DNA of 64,000 nucleotides from Fischerella sp. JS2 (GCF_032393985.1 NZ_CP135918.1:62001-126000), one strand, 5' to 3'. Counted from the first letter of the stretch, positions 8,058 to 17,781 are shown. Notes: generated from the letters alone by a model not told the origin. Numbers and translations: made by a program.

Positions 8058-8984
8058 TTAACTACGTTTTCTGACTCGTTCTCGACGGGAACGGCTCAAT
8101 GATGCGTCATATTCCAAGACAGCACCCATACCAAATAAAACTCCACTCCAGACCCAAAACACTTCCAGTATTTCTCCACTTTGATAATTGGGAATCGAAT
8201 TTGTGGCGTATTTATACCACATATCTGCAATGTAGAGCGAAAATGCCGCAGCTGCAATCATACGCCAAGAAAGAGAAACTCGTCCGCCCCAAAAAGCTAG
8301 CAGTAGAGTAGTAGCGATAATTAACAGCAATACGTCGCTGATCACGTAAAACCAATTTAAAGCAGAAGCAACAATTTCTAACCCAGGAGAATATTGGGCT
8401 TGGACTGCTGCGGTCTGTGGTTGATTGGAAATTAGCCATGCCAACGCACTGCCAAAGGCTCCTATTGCCAATACTATTATCCACTGTGAAGTTTCCAAAT
8501 TCAGTCGCCTAGAAGCCACTGCCAAAAGCATACCTACGCCCAGCAACAGATATGTTATTACAAAAAATACATCACCTAATGACGGAAAAGGTTCTTCTTT
8601 TAAGACGATTTCCGTATACCCAAAAAATATACCTCCCAGGAAATAAGAAAGCATACCAATACCAATTGCCAGCCAAACGTTGCGATCGCTAACAATTTGC
8701 TGACTGCGCCAATTCCTTAGACATAAAATACTAGCAGATAGATAAGCCATTGCCTCAAAAACATTTGTGCCAAAAACGTACCAATCAGCACGCCTGAGGC
8801 AAGTAGCTGCTTCCTGGGCTTTGGCACTCAGTTTTGCTACACAGTCTGCTCCTACAGGAACCTTGGCACTAAACAATAAAAAATACAACAGTGCCAGTAC
8901 ACCCCAACCTATGCTAGCCAAAATAATGTTCTGAGTGGTGAATAAAGATTTATAACCTTGAGACTTGTTGTAAACGCTACTCAT
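8058..8984 (-). CDS. Multipass membrane protein of unknown function
   Basis: From the ATG at 8984 (a TTG at 9014 would add ten residues) the protein has 308 residues with about eight transmembrane helices, for example IILASIGWGVLALLYFLLFS, LLGVGMLLAVA and LLLIIATTLLLAFWGG. Two cysteines flank a loop after helix 1 (GADCVAKL, ATCLRRA) and might form an extracytoplasmic disulfide. No transporter or enzyme motif was recognised. It precedes the helix-turn-helix gene by 25 bp on the same strand, so the two may be co-transcribed. Confidence 0.6.
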   Translation of the reverse strand: MSSVYNKSQGYKSLFTTQNIILASIGWGVLALLYFLLFSAKVPVGADCVAKLSAKAQEAATCLRRADWYVFGTNVFEAMAYLSASILCLRNWRSQQIVSDRNVWLAIGIGMLSYFLGGIFFGYTEIVLKEEPFPSLGDVFFVITYLLLGVGMLLAVASRRLNLETSQWIIVLAIGAFGSALAWLISNQPQTAAVQAQYSPGLEIVASALNWFYVISDVLLLIIATTLLLAFWGGRVSLSWRMIAAAAFSLYIADMWYKYATNSIPNYQSGEILEVFWVWSGVLFGMGAVLEYDASLSRSRRERVRKRS

Positions 8985-9119
8985 AATTCTTAACCGTGAC
9001 AGAGTATTCTGCAATGTTTTTGGTTTGCTAAATTACAGGATAAACACCATAGGGCAAGAATTTTGCCACTTCAACAGTGTAGTTATCCAGAATCCAACGT
9101 CAAAAAACACTGATATACA

Positions 9120-9776
9120 TTAATGCCACAGTTTACTCAGTGGAGACTGATTTAGCCAACTGATGAATAGCGATCGCTCTCCTTCGGGCATATCTTGTAG
9201 TTTATCAGCTACGGGATGGGCAAAATTGGTATTGCCAAAATAGGCTTTTCCTAACCGATGCAGATCTTGCAACAAGGTGATGACATGATGTTCTTGCCAA
9301 TTAGGAACTGGGACACTTAGTGGATCTATTTCGAGTAAGTATTTAATTTCCTCCGGCGATGACACCTGGGGAAACTGCCACTGTTGCAAAGTTTCGCCCA
9401 TTTCTTTCTGAAATAAGGCGGCTTGTCTAGCACCCAAAAAGTCTTCAATGTCCATGTACACAGCTTGTAACAGCAAAATACTAGCTTGGGTAAAAATACC
9501 AATTTTGCTATGACTACCTGTGTCACTACCAAGCTGATCTAAACGAATTTTACCCCAAACGCTAAAACGTTCCGGTTCTTCTAGCAGAACACAAGCTTTG
9601 CCTTTGTTATCCGTCAAATCTCTCCATAAAGCTTTAGCCTCTTCTTCTTGGCTGGCTTTAAAGACACTTAGTAATCTGAAGGTCTGCCCCTGATAATGGA
9701 GAATCGGTACTTGCTGATCCCGTTTTGGGTGCTGAATGGTCGATATTTCAACATCCTGCCTTTTAAGAATAAACAT
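9120..9776 (-). CDS. Conserved cyanobacterial protein of unknown function
   Basis: The 218-residue soluble protein has no signal peptide or membrane segment. Its N-terminal half is beta-rich (VPILHYQGQTFRLLSVF, KACVLLEEPERFSVWGKIRLD) and the C-terminal half helical. It resembles proteins conserved in filamentous cyanobacteria (possibly the Npun_F0813 group, recalled rather than checked). It stands apart from its neighbours by 100-270 bp of repeats. No function can be proposed. Confidence 0.55.
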   Translation of the reverse strand: MFILKRQDVEISTIQHPKRDQQVPILHYQGQTFRLLSVFKASQEEEAKALWRDLTDNKGKACVLLEEPERFSVWGKIRLDQLGSDTGSHSKIGIFTQASILLLQAVYMDIEDFLGARQAALFQKEMGETLQQWQFPQVSSPEEIKYLLEIDPLSVPVPNWQEHHVITLLQDLHRLGKAYFGNTNFAHPVADKLQDMPEGERSLFISWLNQSPLSKLWH

Positions 9777-9810
9777 GACAATAGCAGATAACTCCTCACA
9801 GGGGCATTTA

Positions 9811-10022
9811 TTAACAGTTATCAGTTATCAGTTATCAGTTTTATGACTGGGTATAAGTCTCCTACCATAAATTTGATAACTGTTTACTGTTCCCTGTTCA
9901 CTGAAATTTAATATGGCAGATATCATAACCTTATTAGGGCAGAATACGCCTCTAGTGTGATCGCGTACTAGTTTAGTGGTTAGTGGTAAACTACGCATCT
10001 ACTAACTACTAACTACTAACAA
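9811..10022. repeat. Heptamer-type repeat cluster upstream of the 9120-9776 gene
   Basis: Runs of agttatc (9816-9840) and ctaacta (about 9999-10020) with tgtttactgttccctgttcactg in between. These are several short tandem repeat types in one gap. Confidence 0.7.
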
Positions 10023-10050
10023 CCTCCACGAGAAAAACATTTTTCCCTGC

Positions 10051-10653
10051 CTATTTACCTACATCCCAAAAATCTGCTACCTCATACCCCAATTTCTTTA
10101 GCATCCGCCGTAGTAGAGGTAAACTTAGTCCAATCACATTACTGTGACAACCTTCGATTTTTTCCACAAATAAACCACCACGCCCTTCCAAGGCAAAGGC
10201 ACCAGCACACTTGAGGGGTTCACCCGTAGCAATGTAGGCGTCAATGGTGCGATCGCTGAGTTGGGCAAAGTAAACTCTTGTTACTTGGTGCTTGACTAAA
10301 ATATTTTTATGTGAACTGTCAATCAAAGTATGACCAGTATATAAATCACCAAAACTTCCCTGCATTACCCGCCAACGTTGACGCGCTTCCTCAGCATCTG
10401 TTGGTTTACCGTGAATCTCACCGTTAATAGCTAAAACTGAATCACAACCCATTACTAAACCAGATTCAAACCGAGGCGCTACAGTTTCCGCTTTTCGTTG
10501 AGACAGAATTTCTACTAGTTGCACCGGATCGTTGATTTTCACTTGCGACTCATCAAAATCACTGGGGCAAACTATTGGTTCGATACCAACAGTTTGTAAC
10601 AAGCGGCGTCGCGCCGCAGAAGCTGATGCTAGTACAAAGGTTGGAATGCCCAT
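10051..10653 (-). CDS. maf: Maf family nucleotide pyrophosphatase
   Basis: The 200-residue protein matches Maf/YhdE/YceF house-cleaning pyrophosphatases that hydrolyse non-canonical or methylated NTPs and are linked to septum formation. It shows [16 protein letters not shown] near the start, [15 protein letters not shown] in the centre (catalytic Asp) and [11 protein letters not shown] near the end. Length is typical for the family. The start ATG at 10653 places the conserved LASAS strand at residues 8-12, as usual. Substrate class (m7GTP versus dTTP/UTP) cannot be decided here. Confidence 0.9.
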   Translation of the reverse strand: MGIPTFVLASASAARRRLLQTVGIEPIVCPSDFDESQVKINDPVQLVEILSQRKAETVAPRFESGLVMGCDSVLAINGEIHGKPTDAEEARQRWRVMQGSFGDLYTGHTLIDSSHKNILVKHQVTRVYFAQLSDRTIDAYIATGEPLKCAGAFALEGRGGLFVEKIEGCHSNVIGLSLPLLRRMLKKLGYEVADFWDVGK

Positions 10654-10659
10654 AATTTA

Positions 10660-10805
10660 GAGGGGGGAAATGGGGAACTCGGGGGCCCCACTCCCCCAAG
10701 GGGGTGGGGATTAGGGGCAATGGGGGAGTGGAAAATAACTACTAACCACTAACTACTAATGTACAGACGCGAGGAACATCGCGTCTCTACTAACCACTAC
10801 TAACC
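10660..10805. repeat. Composite repeat block upstream of maf
   Basis: The block has ccactcccccaagggggtgggg, heptamer runs (taaccactaactact) and a 30-bp near-palindrome at 10761-10790 matching those at 210-239, 21823-21852 and 57545-57574. Confidence 0.75.
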
Positions 10806-10810
10806 AACAC

Positions 10811-11353
10811 CTAATATACAGAAAAAGAATTAACAGATTCCTCTATCGCATTTTTGACTTTTCGCCAGCGTTTTTCTGGTACTGAGGCATTAAATGTAAA
10901 AAGCTTACCTCGACTGGTGGCAATACTGGCGAGGTTATGTCTTTGTTGCTTATTGGGAAGCGTAATTAAATATTCTAATTTGTAATATATTCTGCCGTCA
11001 GATGCTACTTGCTCTGCATTGACTAATTCTGCTGTACGTCCTGAACCTTCGGGAGCAAGGGCATTTTTGGCTAGCTTGTAGCCTACTTCACTCGGTGTCC
11101 CTAATTCTGGTAAACTTTTGCCTTCCGGTACTGGACTAATTACTACAGAAACATTCTCGCTAAATTCGATTAAATCGTGGAAGACTACATCCGGACCATC
11201 GTTAACTCTAACTTGCACCCAGCCGTTAGGATATAAAAATTGATAGCCATCACTAGTGTCTACAAAACTTTTGAGGGCGGCAGACGCTGTACCGTAGTTA
11301 GTAAAGCTAAAACTCAACACTAGTAACAAAATTACTGCAATTCGTTTCCACAT
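10811..11353 (-). CDS. PsbP family protein (CyanoP-like)
   Basis: The start is set at ATG 11353 (MWKRIAVILLLVLSFSF), giving 180 residues with an N-terminal signal peptide; the open frame upstream of it lacks conserved sequence. The mature part has the PsbP fold, with SDGYQFLYPNGWVQV and DVVFHDLIE near its start and SFSVY at the end. PsbP relatives sit on the lumenal side of photosystem II and assist assembly or oxygen evolution. The cleavage region reads YGTASAALKSF and contains no cysteine. It therefore looks like a signal peptidase I substrate rather than the lipoprotein form described for some CyanoP. It is divergent from the next gene, with 70 bp between starts. Confidence 0.85.
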   Translation of the reverse strand: MWKRIAVILLLVLSFSFTNYGTASAALKSFVDTSDGYQFLYPNGWVQVRVNDGPDVVFHDLIEFSENVSVVISPVPEGKSLPELGTPSEVGYKLAKNALAPEGSGRTAELVNAEQVASDGRIYYKLEYLITLPNKQQRHNLASIATSRGKLFTFNASVPEKRWRKVKNAIEESVNSFSVY

Positions 11354-11423
11354 TTGTTTCAATTCCTTTGGCTTGGAAGCAACACAAGGCAAGTATCATT
11401 TGTCGTTTTTCATTCTCCCACGG

Positions 11424-12047
11424 ATGCTAACAACTTACGAACTGCGCTGGTTTTACCCTGGTACAATACCAGAGAACATTCAATTTTGGTTTGAACAACA
11501 TTGTCTGGTTCAGTCTTCACAACCACAAGAACCACGAGAAGATTTATATCTTTACTCTCCTGAGTGTGAATTTTTAGGTATCAAACTACGGCAAGAACAA
11601 CTAGAAGTTAAATGGCGTCAAGCTGAATTAGGTGTCATGAGTTTTGGTGAAATTGTAGAGGGAAAAGTCGAAAAATGGAGTAAATGGGAGTGTCATGACG
11701 CAACGGGAGAAAGTTTTCAAGCACAGCAGATTGCAAATAATCCTATTTGGGTAAGTGTACAAAAAGTTCGTTATTTTCAAGCTTACGAAGTTTTAGATGA
11801 TTTTTCATTACAAGCTGTTTGTGAAAATAAAAGTATTAATAATGGTTGTCATATAGAATTGACTCATTTGACAATCCATGAAAATAGTTGGTGGAGTCTT
11901 GCATTTGAAGCTTTTGGTGATGATGCCCGTATATTAGAGAATCTTCAAACAACAACCAATTGGGTATTCAGTAGTTATTGGGAACGGAGGTTACTAGCTG
12001 TTGATTCTTATGCTTACCCAGCTTGGTTAGCACGAGTAATTGGTTAA
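11424..12047 (+). CDS. Conserved unknown protein, possibly CYTH-like
   Basis: The start is set at ATG 11424, giving 207 residues beginning MLTTYELRWFYPGTIP; the longer frame overlaps the divergent PsbP-like gene. It is a soluble, beta-rich protein with repeated charged strands (ELRWF, LGIKLRQEQLEVKWRQ, WGSLAFEAFG-like region) reminiscent of CYTH/triphosphate-tunnel proteins. The signature ExExK motif was not seen, so this is only a suggestion. It shares a 70-bp divergent promoter region with the PsbP-like gene. Confidence 0.5.
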   Translation: MLTTYELRWFYPGTIPENIQFWFEQHCLVQSSQPQEPREDLYLYSPECEFLGIKLRQEQLEVKWRQAELGVMSFGEIVEGKVEKWSKWECHDATGESFQAQQIANNPIWVSVQKVRYFQAYEVLDDFSLQAVCENKSINNGCHIELTHLTIHENSWWSLAFEAFGDDARILENLQTTTNWVFSSYWERRLLAVDSYAYPAWLARVIG

Positions 12048-13291
12048 CAGCACAGGTGCGTTGTGCATGAATCCTAAAAATCTCACTCAATCTCCCCGTA
12101 AACGGGGAAAGATTTAGTTCCTTCCCCATAAACGCTTAGGGTTAGGGTAAAAAAATATTTGTGCAAGAGGTCTGTTCTGCAAAAAATCTATCTTTAGCAG
12201 GAAGTAATATTTGCTTTTTTTAAATAAAGAGACCACAGTTAATTAAATATTACTTAATTGAAATTTCATCAAACCTCAGAAAAATTAAATTAATATTTTT
12301 ATTTCATCACTAGTAAAGAAATTATGTTATACGTAAGTAAAGCTAGTAATTTTAAATTGTAAGTTTACAAACCCAGTTTAATTTATCTGTGGTCAATCTA
12401 CGTCCATCATGATTAAAGCAGCACACTACAAAAATTGGCTGCAAGAAAGCCGTTATAGGAATCGAGGAAGTGCTTATGTGTTTGCACTCCGATTCAATGT
12501 GATGGCTGAAGTTGGAGAATTTCCACCCTAGTTGTGGTTTCAGGTAGAGAAATTTTTAGAGAAAGTAAAGAACCTACATTTCGTTGATAAAAAATACCAA
12601 CTTTCATTGACAACACAGAAGTCTCAACGAATGTAGTTTGTCCAAAAGAGGCTTGTTTAACTAAAAATGTTGGGAAGCTTATAGCTGTTTAGCAGAAGAT
12701 AACCATAGGTCATCACTTATATTCTTGCTGCTGTATAAACTCCTGGTTTTACCTAAAAACCAAATATTAGCCTATTTCAATCATCAACTTTTACATCTGA
12801 ATTTAGTTTGATGATTGTGTAAGCAAGAATATGCTATTTGCTAATCAATATTACTTAGGTAATGCTCTTTTGATTCTAATAGTATTGAAAGTGCAAAAAT
12901 TCCTTGTAAAAAATACAACAACACATCAAGTTAGGTTTAACTACTATTTAGTAGTTACAAAAATGTAAGCTTTACCAAGTATTAATTTGACAAATTAATT
13001 TTGTCTAATAGGAAACTTGAACTTGATATTAAATGTAGGTTAAACAAGTTAACTTTTGCGGGATTTAGTTTTGTGTTTGCTAACACTGACTAAAAGTGAT
13101 TTCTCTTCATTAATTTCTTGATGCAATTTTGTTTCTGGCAATAAAATCTATCAAAAGTATTAGTAATTTTGTGTAATATGCCAAACAAATTTTAATATAC
13201 GGGAGATTTTTGGCAGAATCACAATAGCTATAGTGGTGCATAGTACAGAAAACTATTGATTAATTAACTTAAGCGTAAGGAATGACAAATT
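12048..13291. other. Long gene-poor AT-rich region
   Basis: About 1.2 kb without a convincing gene. It holds a partial repeat (12068-12175, ending gtgcaagaggtct), a 40-codon open frame at 12409-12531 with no recognisable family, and an imperfect inverted repeat (12574-12587 with 12623-12635). The last 150 bp presumably contain the promoter of the acyltransferase gene. Confidence 0.5.
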
Positions 13292-13993
13292 ATGAATCAA
13301 AAATCTTTATCAAAAGTGCAACGTTTGAAAGAAGTTTTATTAATTAATCTGCTAGGAGAAATACCAACAATAGCTTTTGGTCCTCGTTTAAGAAAACTGT
13401 TTTATCGATTTATTTTCTCTCGGATAGATAAGTCAGTATATATTCAAAATGGTGTTGAATTTATAGGTGCAAGTAAAATTGAACTTGGCAGTGATGTGCA
13501 TATTTTTAAAGGTGTGCGTATAGATGCTAAAGGTGAAGATAGCAGGATTACTTTAGAAAAAGGCGTCGCTCTTGAAAAAGATGTAACGATTGGTGCTTTA
13601 GACAACACTTGCGTACAAATTGGTGAAGGTACATTTATTGGCCCTGGTGTATGTATTGCTGGCCCGGGAGATATCACAATTGGCAAACGCTGTTTAATTG
13701 CTGCTCATGCGGGAATATTTGCAAACAATCATAATTTTGCAGATCCGACAAAATATATTGCAGACCAAGGTATTACCCGCCAAGGAATAGTTATAGAAGA
13801 TGATTGCTGGCTAGGGCATAATGTTACAGTATTAGATGGAGTGACTATTGGTGAAGGCAGTGTTATTGGAGCAGGGGCGGTTGTTAATCAAGATATTCCT
13901 CCTTATTCTATAGCTGTGGGAGTACCTGCCAAGGTAATTAAAAAACGAGGTATGAAGGAATTGGTATTGAACCAGCAAAACGTTAAAGAGTAA
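13292..13993 (+). CDS. Hexapeptide-repeat (left-handed beta-helix) acyltransferase
   Basis: Of 233 residues, about 45-220 consist of hexapeptide turns (GASKIELGSDVHIFKGVRI, IGEGTFIGPGV, IGEGSVIGAGAVV) ending IAVGVPAKVIKKRG. A catalytic-type histidine lies in HAGIFANNHNFAD. This is the WcaF/NodL/maltose acetyltransferase type, which transfers acetyl from acetyl-CoA to sugars in cell-surface polysaccharides. An AAGGAA ribosome site lies upstream of the ATG. No glycosyltransferases are adjacent, so the acceptor is unknown. Confidence 0.8.
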   Translation: MNQKSLSKVQRLKEVLLINLLGEIPTIAFGPRLRKLFYRFIFSRIDKSVYIQNGVEFIGASKIELGSDVHIFKGVRIDAKGEDSRITLEKGVALEKDVTIGALDNTCVQIGEGTFIGPGVCIAGPGDITIGKRCLIAAHAGIFANNHNFADPTKYIADQGITRQGIVIEDDCWLGHNVTVLDGVTIGEGSVIGAGAVVNQDIPPYSIAVGVPAKVIKKRGMKELVLNQQNVKE

Positions 13994-14010
13994 GTATTAT
14001 TTAAAGTAAT

Positions 14011-14056
14011 AAAGTCAAAAGTTTAAAAGTGTTCCTTTTAACTTTTGGCTTTTTAC
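14011..14056 (+). terminator. Probable intrinsic terminator after the acyltransferase
   Basis: The arms aaagtcaaaagtttaaaag and cttttaacttttggcttt form a long AT-rich stem around gttc. A T-rich tail follows, 18 bp past the stop codon. Confidence 0.6.
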
Positions 14057-14071
14057 TTTTTATTTGTTCTA

Positions 14072-14290
14072 TTAGATAGGAAGTTCAATCACGAACTTTG
14101 TACCTTTATTCAGTATCGAAAAATATTCTAGCTAGCTACCATGTTTTTCACTAATTATTTGATAAATAATTGACATACCAATTCCTGTGCCTTTACCAAG
14201 GGGTTTGGTTATAAAAAATGGATTAACAATTTGTTTTTGAACATCTTCCGACATAGACTTTTTAGAAAAGTCTGAGATCTGGGCTATCTT
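14072..14290 (-). pseudogene. Remnant of a histidine kinase ATPase domain
   Basis: On the - strand one frame encodes MSEDVQKQIVNPFFITKP, then GKGTGIGMSIIYQIISEKHG, the N/G2 part of a HATPase_c domain, and stops. The end of the same domain continues in another frame as LEYFSILNKGTKFVIELPI and then TAA at 14072-14074. The upstream IAQISDFSKKSM corresponds to the usual D-G-G box but has lost it. Nothing of the rest of the kinase is present. It is a decayed 3' fragment of a cyanobacterial hybrid-type kinase. Confidence 0.75.
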
Positions 14291-14354
14291 AGAGAATTGC
14301 CATAAGCCTTGCTGCGTAAGTCGTTTATAAATTGTGCTTAAGCCGTGATCACGA

Positions 14355-14501
14355 AGACATAAGCATTTGCTACAAATAAATAAGCCGTTGTGACTAAAAT
14401 TCAAGCATTTGTAACGACAGCTTCTAGATTGATAAGTTTCGCTGAAGCGTTTGTAATGAATACATAAGCATTTGCCACAAATAAATAAGTTGTCGTAACG
14501 A
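14355..14501. repeat. Imperfect direct repeat with gtaacgac boxes
   Basis: The unit acataagcatttg(c)tacaaataaataag at 14357-14386 recurs as acataagcatttgccacaaataaataag at 14461-14488. Both are followed by variants of gttgt(c)gtaacgac. Similar gtaacg motifs continue to about 14540. Confidence 0.6.
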
Positions 14502-14599
14502 CAACAACTTTCTTTATGATGTCCGCTTGTGTGTTCGTAACGAATGAACCAGAGGATGTTACCACGGGAACTTAATTTGTTAACGTCGCTGCTGCAAAA

Positions 14600-14860
14600 C
14601 TAGTTATCTACGTCAGATGATTGCAGCAGTTCCACTAGTGCTGCGATCGCTTTTGTACAGTCTGTCTGTTGGAGTGCCGATCTAGCTTTCTCTCAAATTT
14701 CATCGAAAAATTGTACCAACTTTTGTTTTTTAGTATAGAAAGAACCAAAGCCCCACTTGACAATTTGCGCTACTATTTCATCGGCTCTAAAATAAAGTGG
14801 TTTAGTTAAAAGGATAGTGGCGATCGCACTCACAATAGCTGTCAGCGTCACAGGTTCCAT
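14600..14860 (-). pseudogene. Small membrane-anchored protein gene with an internal stop
   Basis: The frame from ATG 14860 encodes 55 residues (MEPVTLTAIVSAIATILLTK..., one N-terminal hydrophobic helix, then VKWGFGSFYTKKQKLVQFF) to a TGA at 14693-14695. The same frame continues for 30 more plausible residues (EKARSALQQTDCTKAIAALV...) to TAG at 14600-14602. The continuation looks coding, so the TGA is probably a nonsense mutation. Proteins of this build are common small accessory proteins in cyanobacteria, often beside signalling or conflict genes, but none is adjacent. Confidence 0.55.
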
Positions 14861-14916
14861 AAATTCGCTACAAATAAGTCGTAAAAATTATACCAATTCA
14901 AATAATGTTTGCGACA

Positions 14917-14962
14917 GCACCCTCCCCTTGCTAAGGGGAGGGTTGAGGTGGGGTCTTATATA
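14917..14962. repeat. Intergenic C/G-rich hairpin repeat
   Basis: The arms caccctccccttgc and aaggggagggttgaggtg form a hairpin. This is one of several C/G-rich mini-repeats in the window. Confidence 0.55.
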
Positions 14963-15136
14963 ATCCATGTGTTGTATTCTTTTTTCAAATTGGTATTACT
15001 TTTATCGTCACACATACCATTAAACTCCCAAAGTACTGAAACTGTAGAAAGTGTCAATAGCGATCAGTTTATTAATGCACCATTTTAGGTGTGTCAGTCT
15101 ACTACCACATTCTTCATCCTTTAACCTTTCCCCAAT

Positions 15137-16006
15137 TTAATAGGGCGGATAACTAAAGTCATCTTCATCGGGATAAATATAGGAACTAGAAACTCCTGTT
15201 GCTACCATCTTAGGTGCTTCTGCCTTAATAGGTTCCTTGCCAAACTCTTTGTGTTCTTCGTAACTCCTGATAATTATCTCCGACTCTGGAGCATCAGAAG
15301 CTATTAAATATTGTGTTAAAGTCGAAACCGTCGGATGTTTGTAGTCCACAGTTGAAGCAACCAAAACTGTATTGGGTTCAATACCTCTTTCTTCCGAATC
15401 AATAATTGGGCAAAATATGCCGTGAGCGTGAAATAGTGGCCCTTTTGGCGTTAATGGTAGCTTACGGTAAACTGCATAAGCCCTTTCTAGTTCTGCTAGA
15501 AATCCACCTGTAATTCTGCCTTGTTGATATTCACAATAAGCCTTACTAAAACTTGCTCCGGCTGCACCATTTAAAGTCAGTTGCAATGGTAATTCATGTA
15601 AAAATTTTTTATTTTCTCCAACTATAAAAATTAGATAGCGTGTAAAAGTTTTAAATTTAAGTTTGTCTGCTAAAAAAGCATCATAATTCTCTCTAAGTGT
15701 ACCCAATTTGACACCAGTTTCTCGGTCTTTGACAGACAAGGGCCCGCGCCGCACTACTACTATGCGTGGAGTGGTAGTAATATACACCGTTTCCACTCCA
15801 GAGCTAAATTCATGCTCCATCTGCTGCCAATTGTCATCCGGCTGAAACCCTACAGCATGAGCATTATCTAACTTGATTGCTAAGCCATAAGACTGGATAC
15901 CATCTTGACCATAGCGAGGATTAATCATCTGACACCAAGGGATAACTTGAGAAGGCGGTGCGTTAAACTTATCGTCTTCAAAGTCGAAATTTCCAGGGGT
16001 TTTCAT
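15137..16006 (-). CDS. DUF5895-like conserved cyanobacterial protein
   Basis: The start is set at ATG 16006 (MKTPGNFDFEDDKFNAPPSQ), giving 289 residues. Starts at 16018 and 16099 are possible, but the extra codons (SISPSHSIP) are repeat-like. The soluble mixed protein has VIPWCQMINPRYG near its N-terminus, a central YLIFIVGENKKFL strand and a tyrosine-rich acidic tail (PDEDDFSYPPY). It resembles the DUF5895 group found mostly in cyanobacteria (family name recalled, not searched). No catalytic motif was recognised. Function is unknown. Confidence 0.6.
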   Translation of the reverse strand: MKTPGNFDFEDDKFNAPPSQVIPWCQMINPRYGQDGIQSYGLAIKLDNAHAVGFQPDDNWQQMEHEFSSGVETVYITTTPRIVVVRRGPLSVKDRETGVKLGTLRENYDAFLADKLKFKTFTRYLIFIVGENKKFLHELPLQLTLNGAAGASFSKAYCEYQQGRITGGFLAELERAYAVYRKLPLTPKGPLFHAHGIFCPIIDSEERGIEPNTVLVASTVDYKHPTVSTLTQYLIASDAPESEIIIRSYEEHKEFGKEPIKAEAPKMVATGVSSSYIYPDEDDFSYPPY

Positions 16007-16236
16007 TGTCTTGAGCATTTGCGAGTGTCTTGCAGATCTAGTGTAAGAAATTCGTGGGATGCTATGTGATGGGGAGATGGAGAGAAATTCTCTTTCCATC
16101 TCCCGATGCCTCAGTTACTGTTTTTGAATGCAACTTAGTATAACTAGGACAAAAAATAGGCGATCGCACCCAAGGTAGGTAAGTTAAACAATGATACCTT
16201 GTGTATTGAAGTCACGCACATTCACTACAGCAGATT

Positions 16237-17697
16237 TTAACAACTTCTCATCCACTCCAAGCACAACTGTCGGAAATGCTCACCTCGCACTTCAAAGTTG
16301 GGGTACTGATCAAAACTAGCACACGCAGGTGATAGCAACACTACAGCTGCTTGATATTGCTTAGCTAATTCTGCTGATCTCGAAACTGCCTTATCCATTG
16401 TTTCCACGACTTCGTAATTAGTGTAGCCTACCTCTTGCAAGCGTTGAGCAAAGGCATTGGCAGCAGTGCCAATCAGTAAAACTGCGGCAGCTTTGGCTTT
16501 AATTTTTGCTAACCAGGCTGTATCATTACCAGCTTTTGCTTCGCCACCAGCAATTAAGATAACTGGACTTTGCACAGATGCTAACCCAACCTCAGCTGCA
16601 TCATAATTAGTAGCTTTGCTGTCGTTGATAAAATCAATACCTTCCCAGGTACAAATATGTTCTAAGCGATGGGGTACACCGGGGAACTCACTAATGGCAC
16701 GAGCGATCGCATCTCGATCAATTCCTGCCAACCGCGCCGCCGCTACTGCCATCAGTAGGTTTTGCTGATTGTGTTTTCCTACCATCCGCAATGCAGATAC
16801 TTCGACAATCGCTTCATCTTCTTCAAAACCAGCATGGCATGTCTGGAAAACCCAGCCATCTTGAATGTAAAAGCCTTTTTCACCTATCAGGAAATCTTTA
16901 CCTTGCAAACTTGTCCAATAAGCATCAGGCCAATCACTCAAACCAACTTTACGCAAGTACGCATCATCACCATTAAAAATCTGTATCTCACTCTGACGCA
17001 AAAGACAAGCTTTGATGTTGTAATAATTCTCCAAGGTTTTATGGCGACTGAGGTGATCGGGTGTAAAAGTTGTCCATACACCAATACGTGGTTTTAAAGT
17101 CGCAGATGATTCGATTTGGTAACTACTAATCTCTGCAATTACCCAATCAAGGGAATTTTGGATTTTGGATTTTGGATTTTGGATTATAGATATTTCTCTC
17201 TCACCGTGTCCCTGCGTCTCCCCATCTCCGTGTGTCTCCCTGAAAGAGAGGGCAGCTTCACAGGCAGCGTAGCCAATATTACCGCAAGCTGGAGCATTTA
17301 ATCCTGCTGTTTGGAAAATGCTGGCAATTAAAGAGGTAGTGGTAGTTTTACCGTTTGTGCCAGTAATGGCCACCCAAGGTATAGATCGTAAGTACCGCCA
17401 CGCTAGTTCCATCTCTCCGATGGTTTCTATGCCCAAATCTCGTGCTTGGACTAGTACAGGAATATCCCAAGGAACACCAGGACTAACAACTATTAGCTGG
17501 GGTAAATCTGAATCAGTTAAGTCCAAGGTATAACCCAGTTTAACAGTGATTTGTTCGGCTGCGAGTTCTTGTTGTTGTGTACGGAGGTTAAAAGAGGTGT
17601 TGCGATCGCTTAGCACCACCTCCCAACCTTGCCGCTTCAACAATCTCGCCGCTGCAACACCGGACTTTCCTAATCCAATTACATGGGCTTTGGGCAT
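16237..17697 (-). CDS. murD: UDP-N-acetylmuramoylalanine-D-glutamate ligase (MurD)
   Basis: MurD adds D-glutamate to UDP-MurNAc-L-Ala in cytoplasmic peptidoglycan synthesis. The start is set at ATG 17697 ([20 protein letters not shown]); a GTG at 17727 adds ten unconserved residues. Visible motifs are VIGLGKSG (5-12), the ATP loop [10 protein letters not shown] (about 111-120), FTPDHLSRH and NDSKATN. Residues about 151-182 are an extra segment ([15 protein letters not shown], then [11 protein letters not shown]) absent from the family pattern and made of repeat DNA. It sits between CEAALSF and [12 protein letters not shown], and the frame is intact. The essential role of MurD implies that the insertion is tolerated. 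Confidence 0.93.
   Translation of the reverse strand: MPKAHVIGLGKSGVAAARLLKRQGWEVVLSDRNTSFNLRTQQQELAAEQITVKLGYTLDLTDSDLPQLIVVSPGVPWDIPVLVQARDLGIETIGEMELAWRYLRSIPWVAITGTNGKTTTTSLIASIFQTAGLNAPACGNIGYAACEAALSFRETHGDGETQGHGEREISIIQNPKSKIQNSLDWVIAEISSYQIESSATLKPRIGVWTTFTPDHLSRHKTLENYYNIKACLLRQSEIQIFNGDDAYLRKVGLSDWPDAYWTSLQGKDFLIGEKGFYIQDGWVFQTCHAGFEEDEAIVEVSALRMVGKHNQQNLLMAVAAARLAGIDRDAIARAISEFPGVPHRLEHICTWEGIDFINDSKATNYDAAEVGLASVQSPVILIAGGEAKAGNDTAWLAKIKAKAAAVLLIGTAANAFAQRLQEVGYTNYEVVETMDKAVSRSAELAKQYQAAVVLLSPACASFDQYPNFEVRGEHFRQLCLEWMRSC
17152..17247. repeat. Intergenic-type repeat inserted in frame in murD
   Basis: On the + strand there are four copies of ttttgga (gattttggattttgg) followed by caccgtgtccctgcgtctc-type sequence. 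Related gattttgg runs occur between genes at 61050-61080 and near 53570. It adds about 32 codons to murD without breaking the frame. Confidence 0.75.
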
Positions 17698-17781
17698 AGA
17701 CTGTAGCAGAAATCCCTGGTTAAGCACACCTTATCCTAACGTTTCTTGGCACAATTTACACAATATTTTTATAGACTTTAG

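Noticed and set aside
12409-12531. A 40-codon open frame with ATG
   Set aside because: It is short and isolated in AT-rich DNA with no recognised family; mentioned only in the gap description.
14330-14550. Possible CRISPR-like array of acataagcatttg units
   Set aside because: Only two imperfect units without regular spacers or cas genes; it is better described as a degenerate direct repeat.
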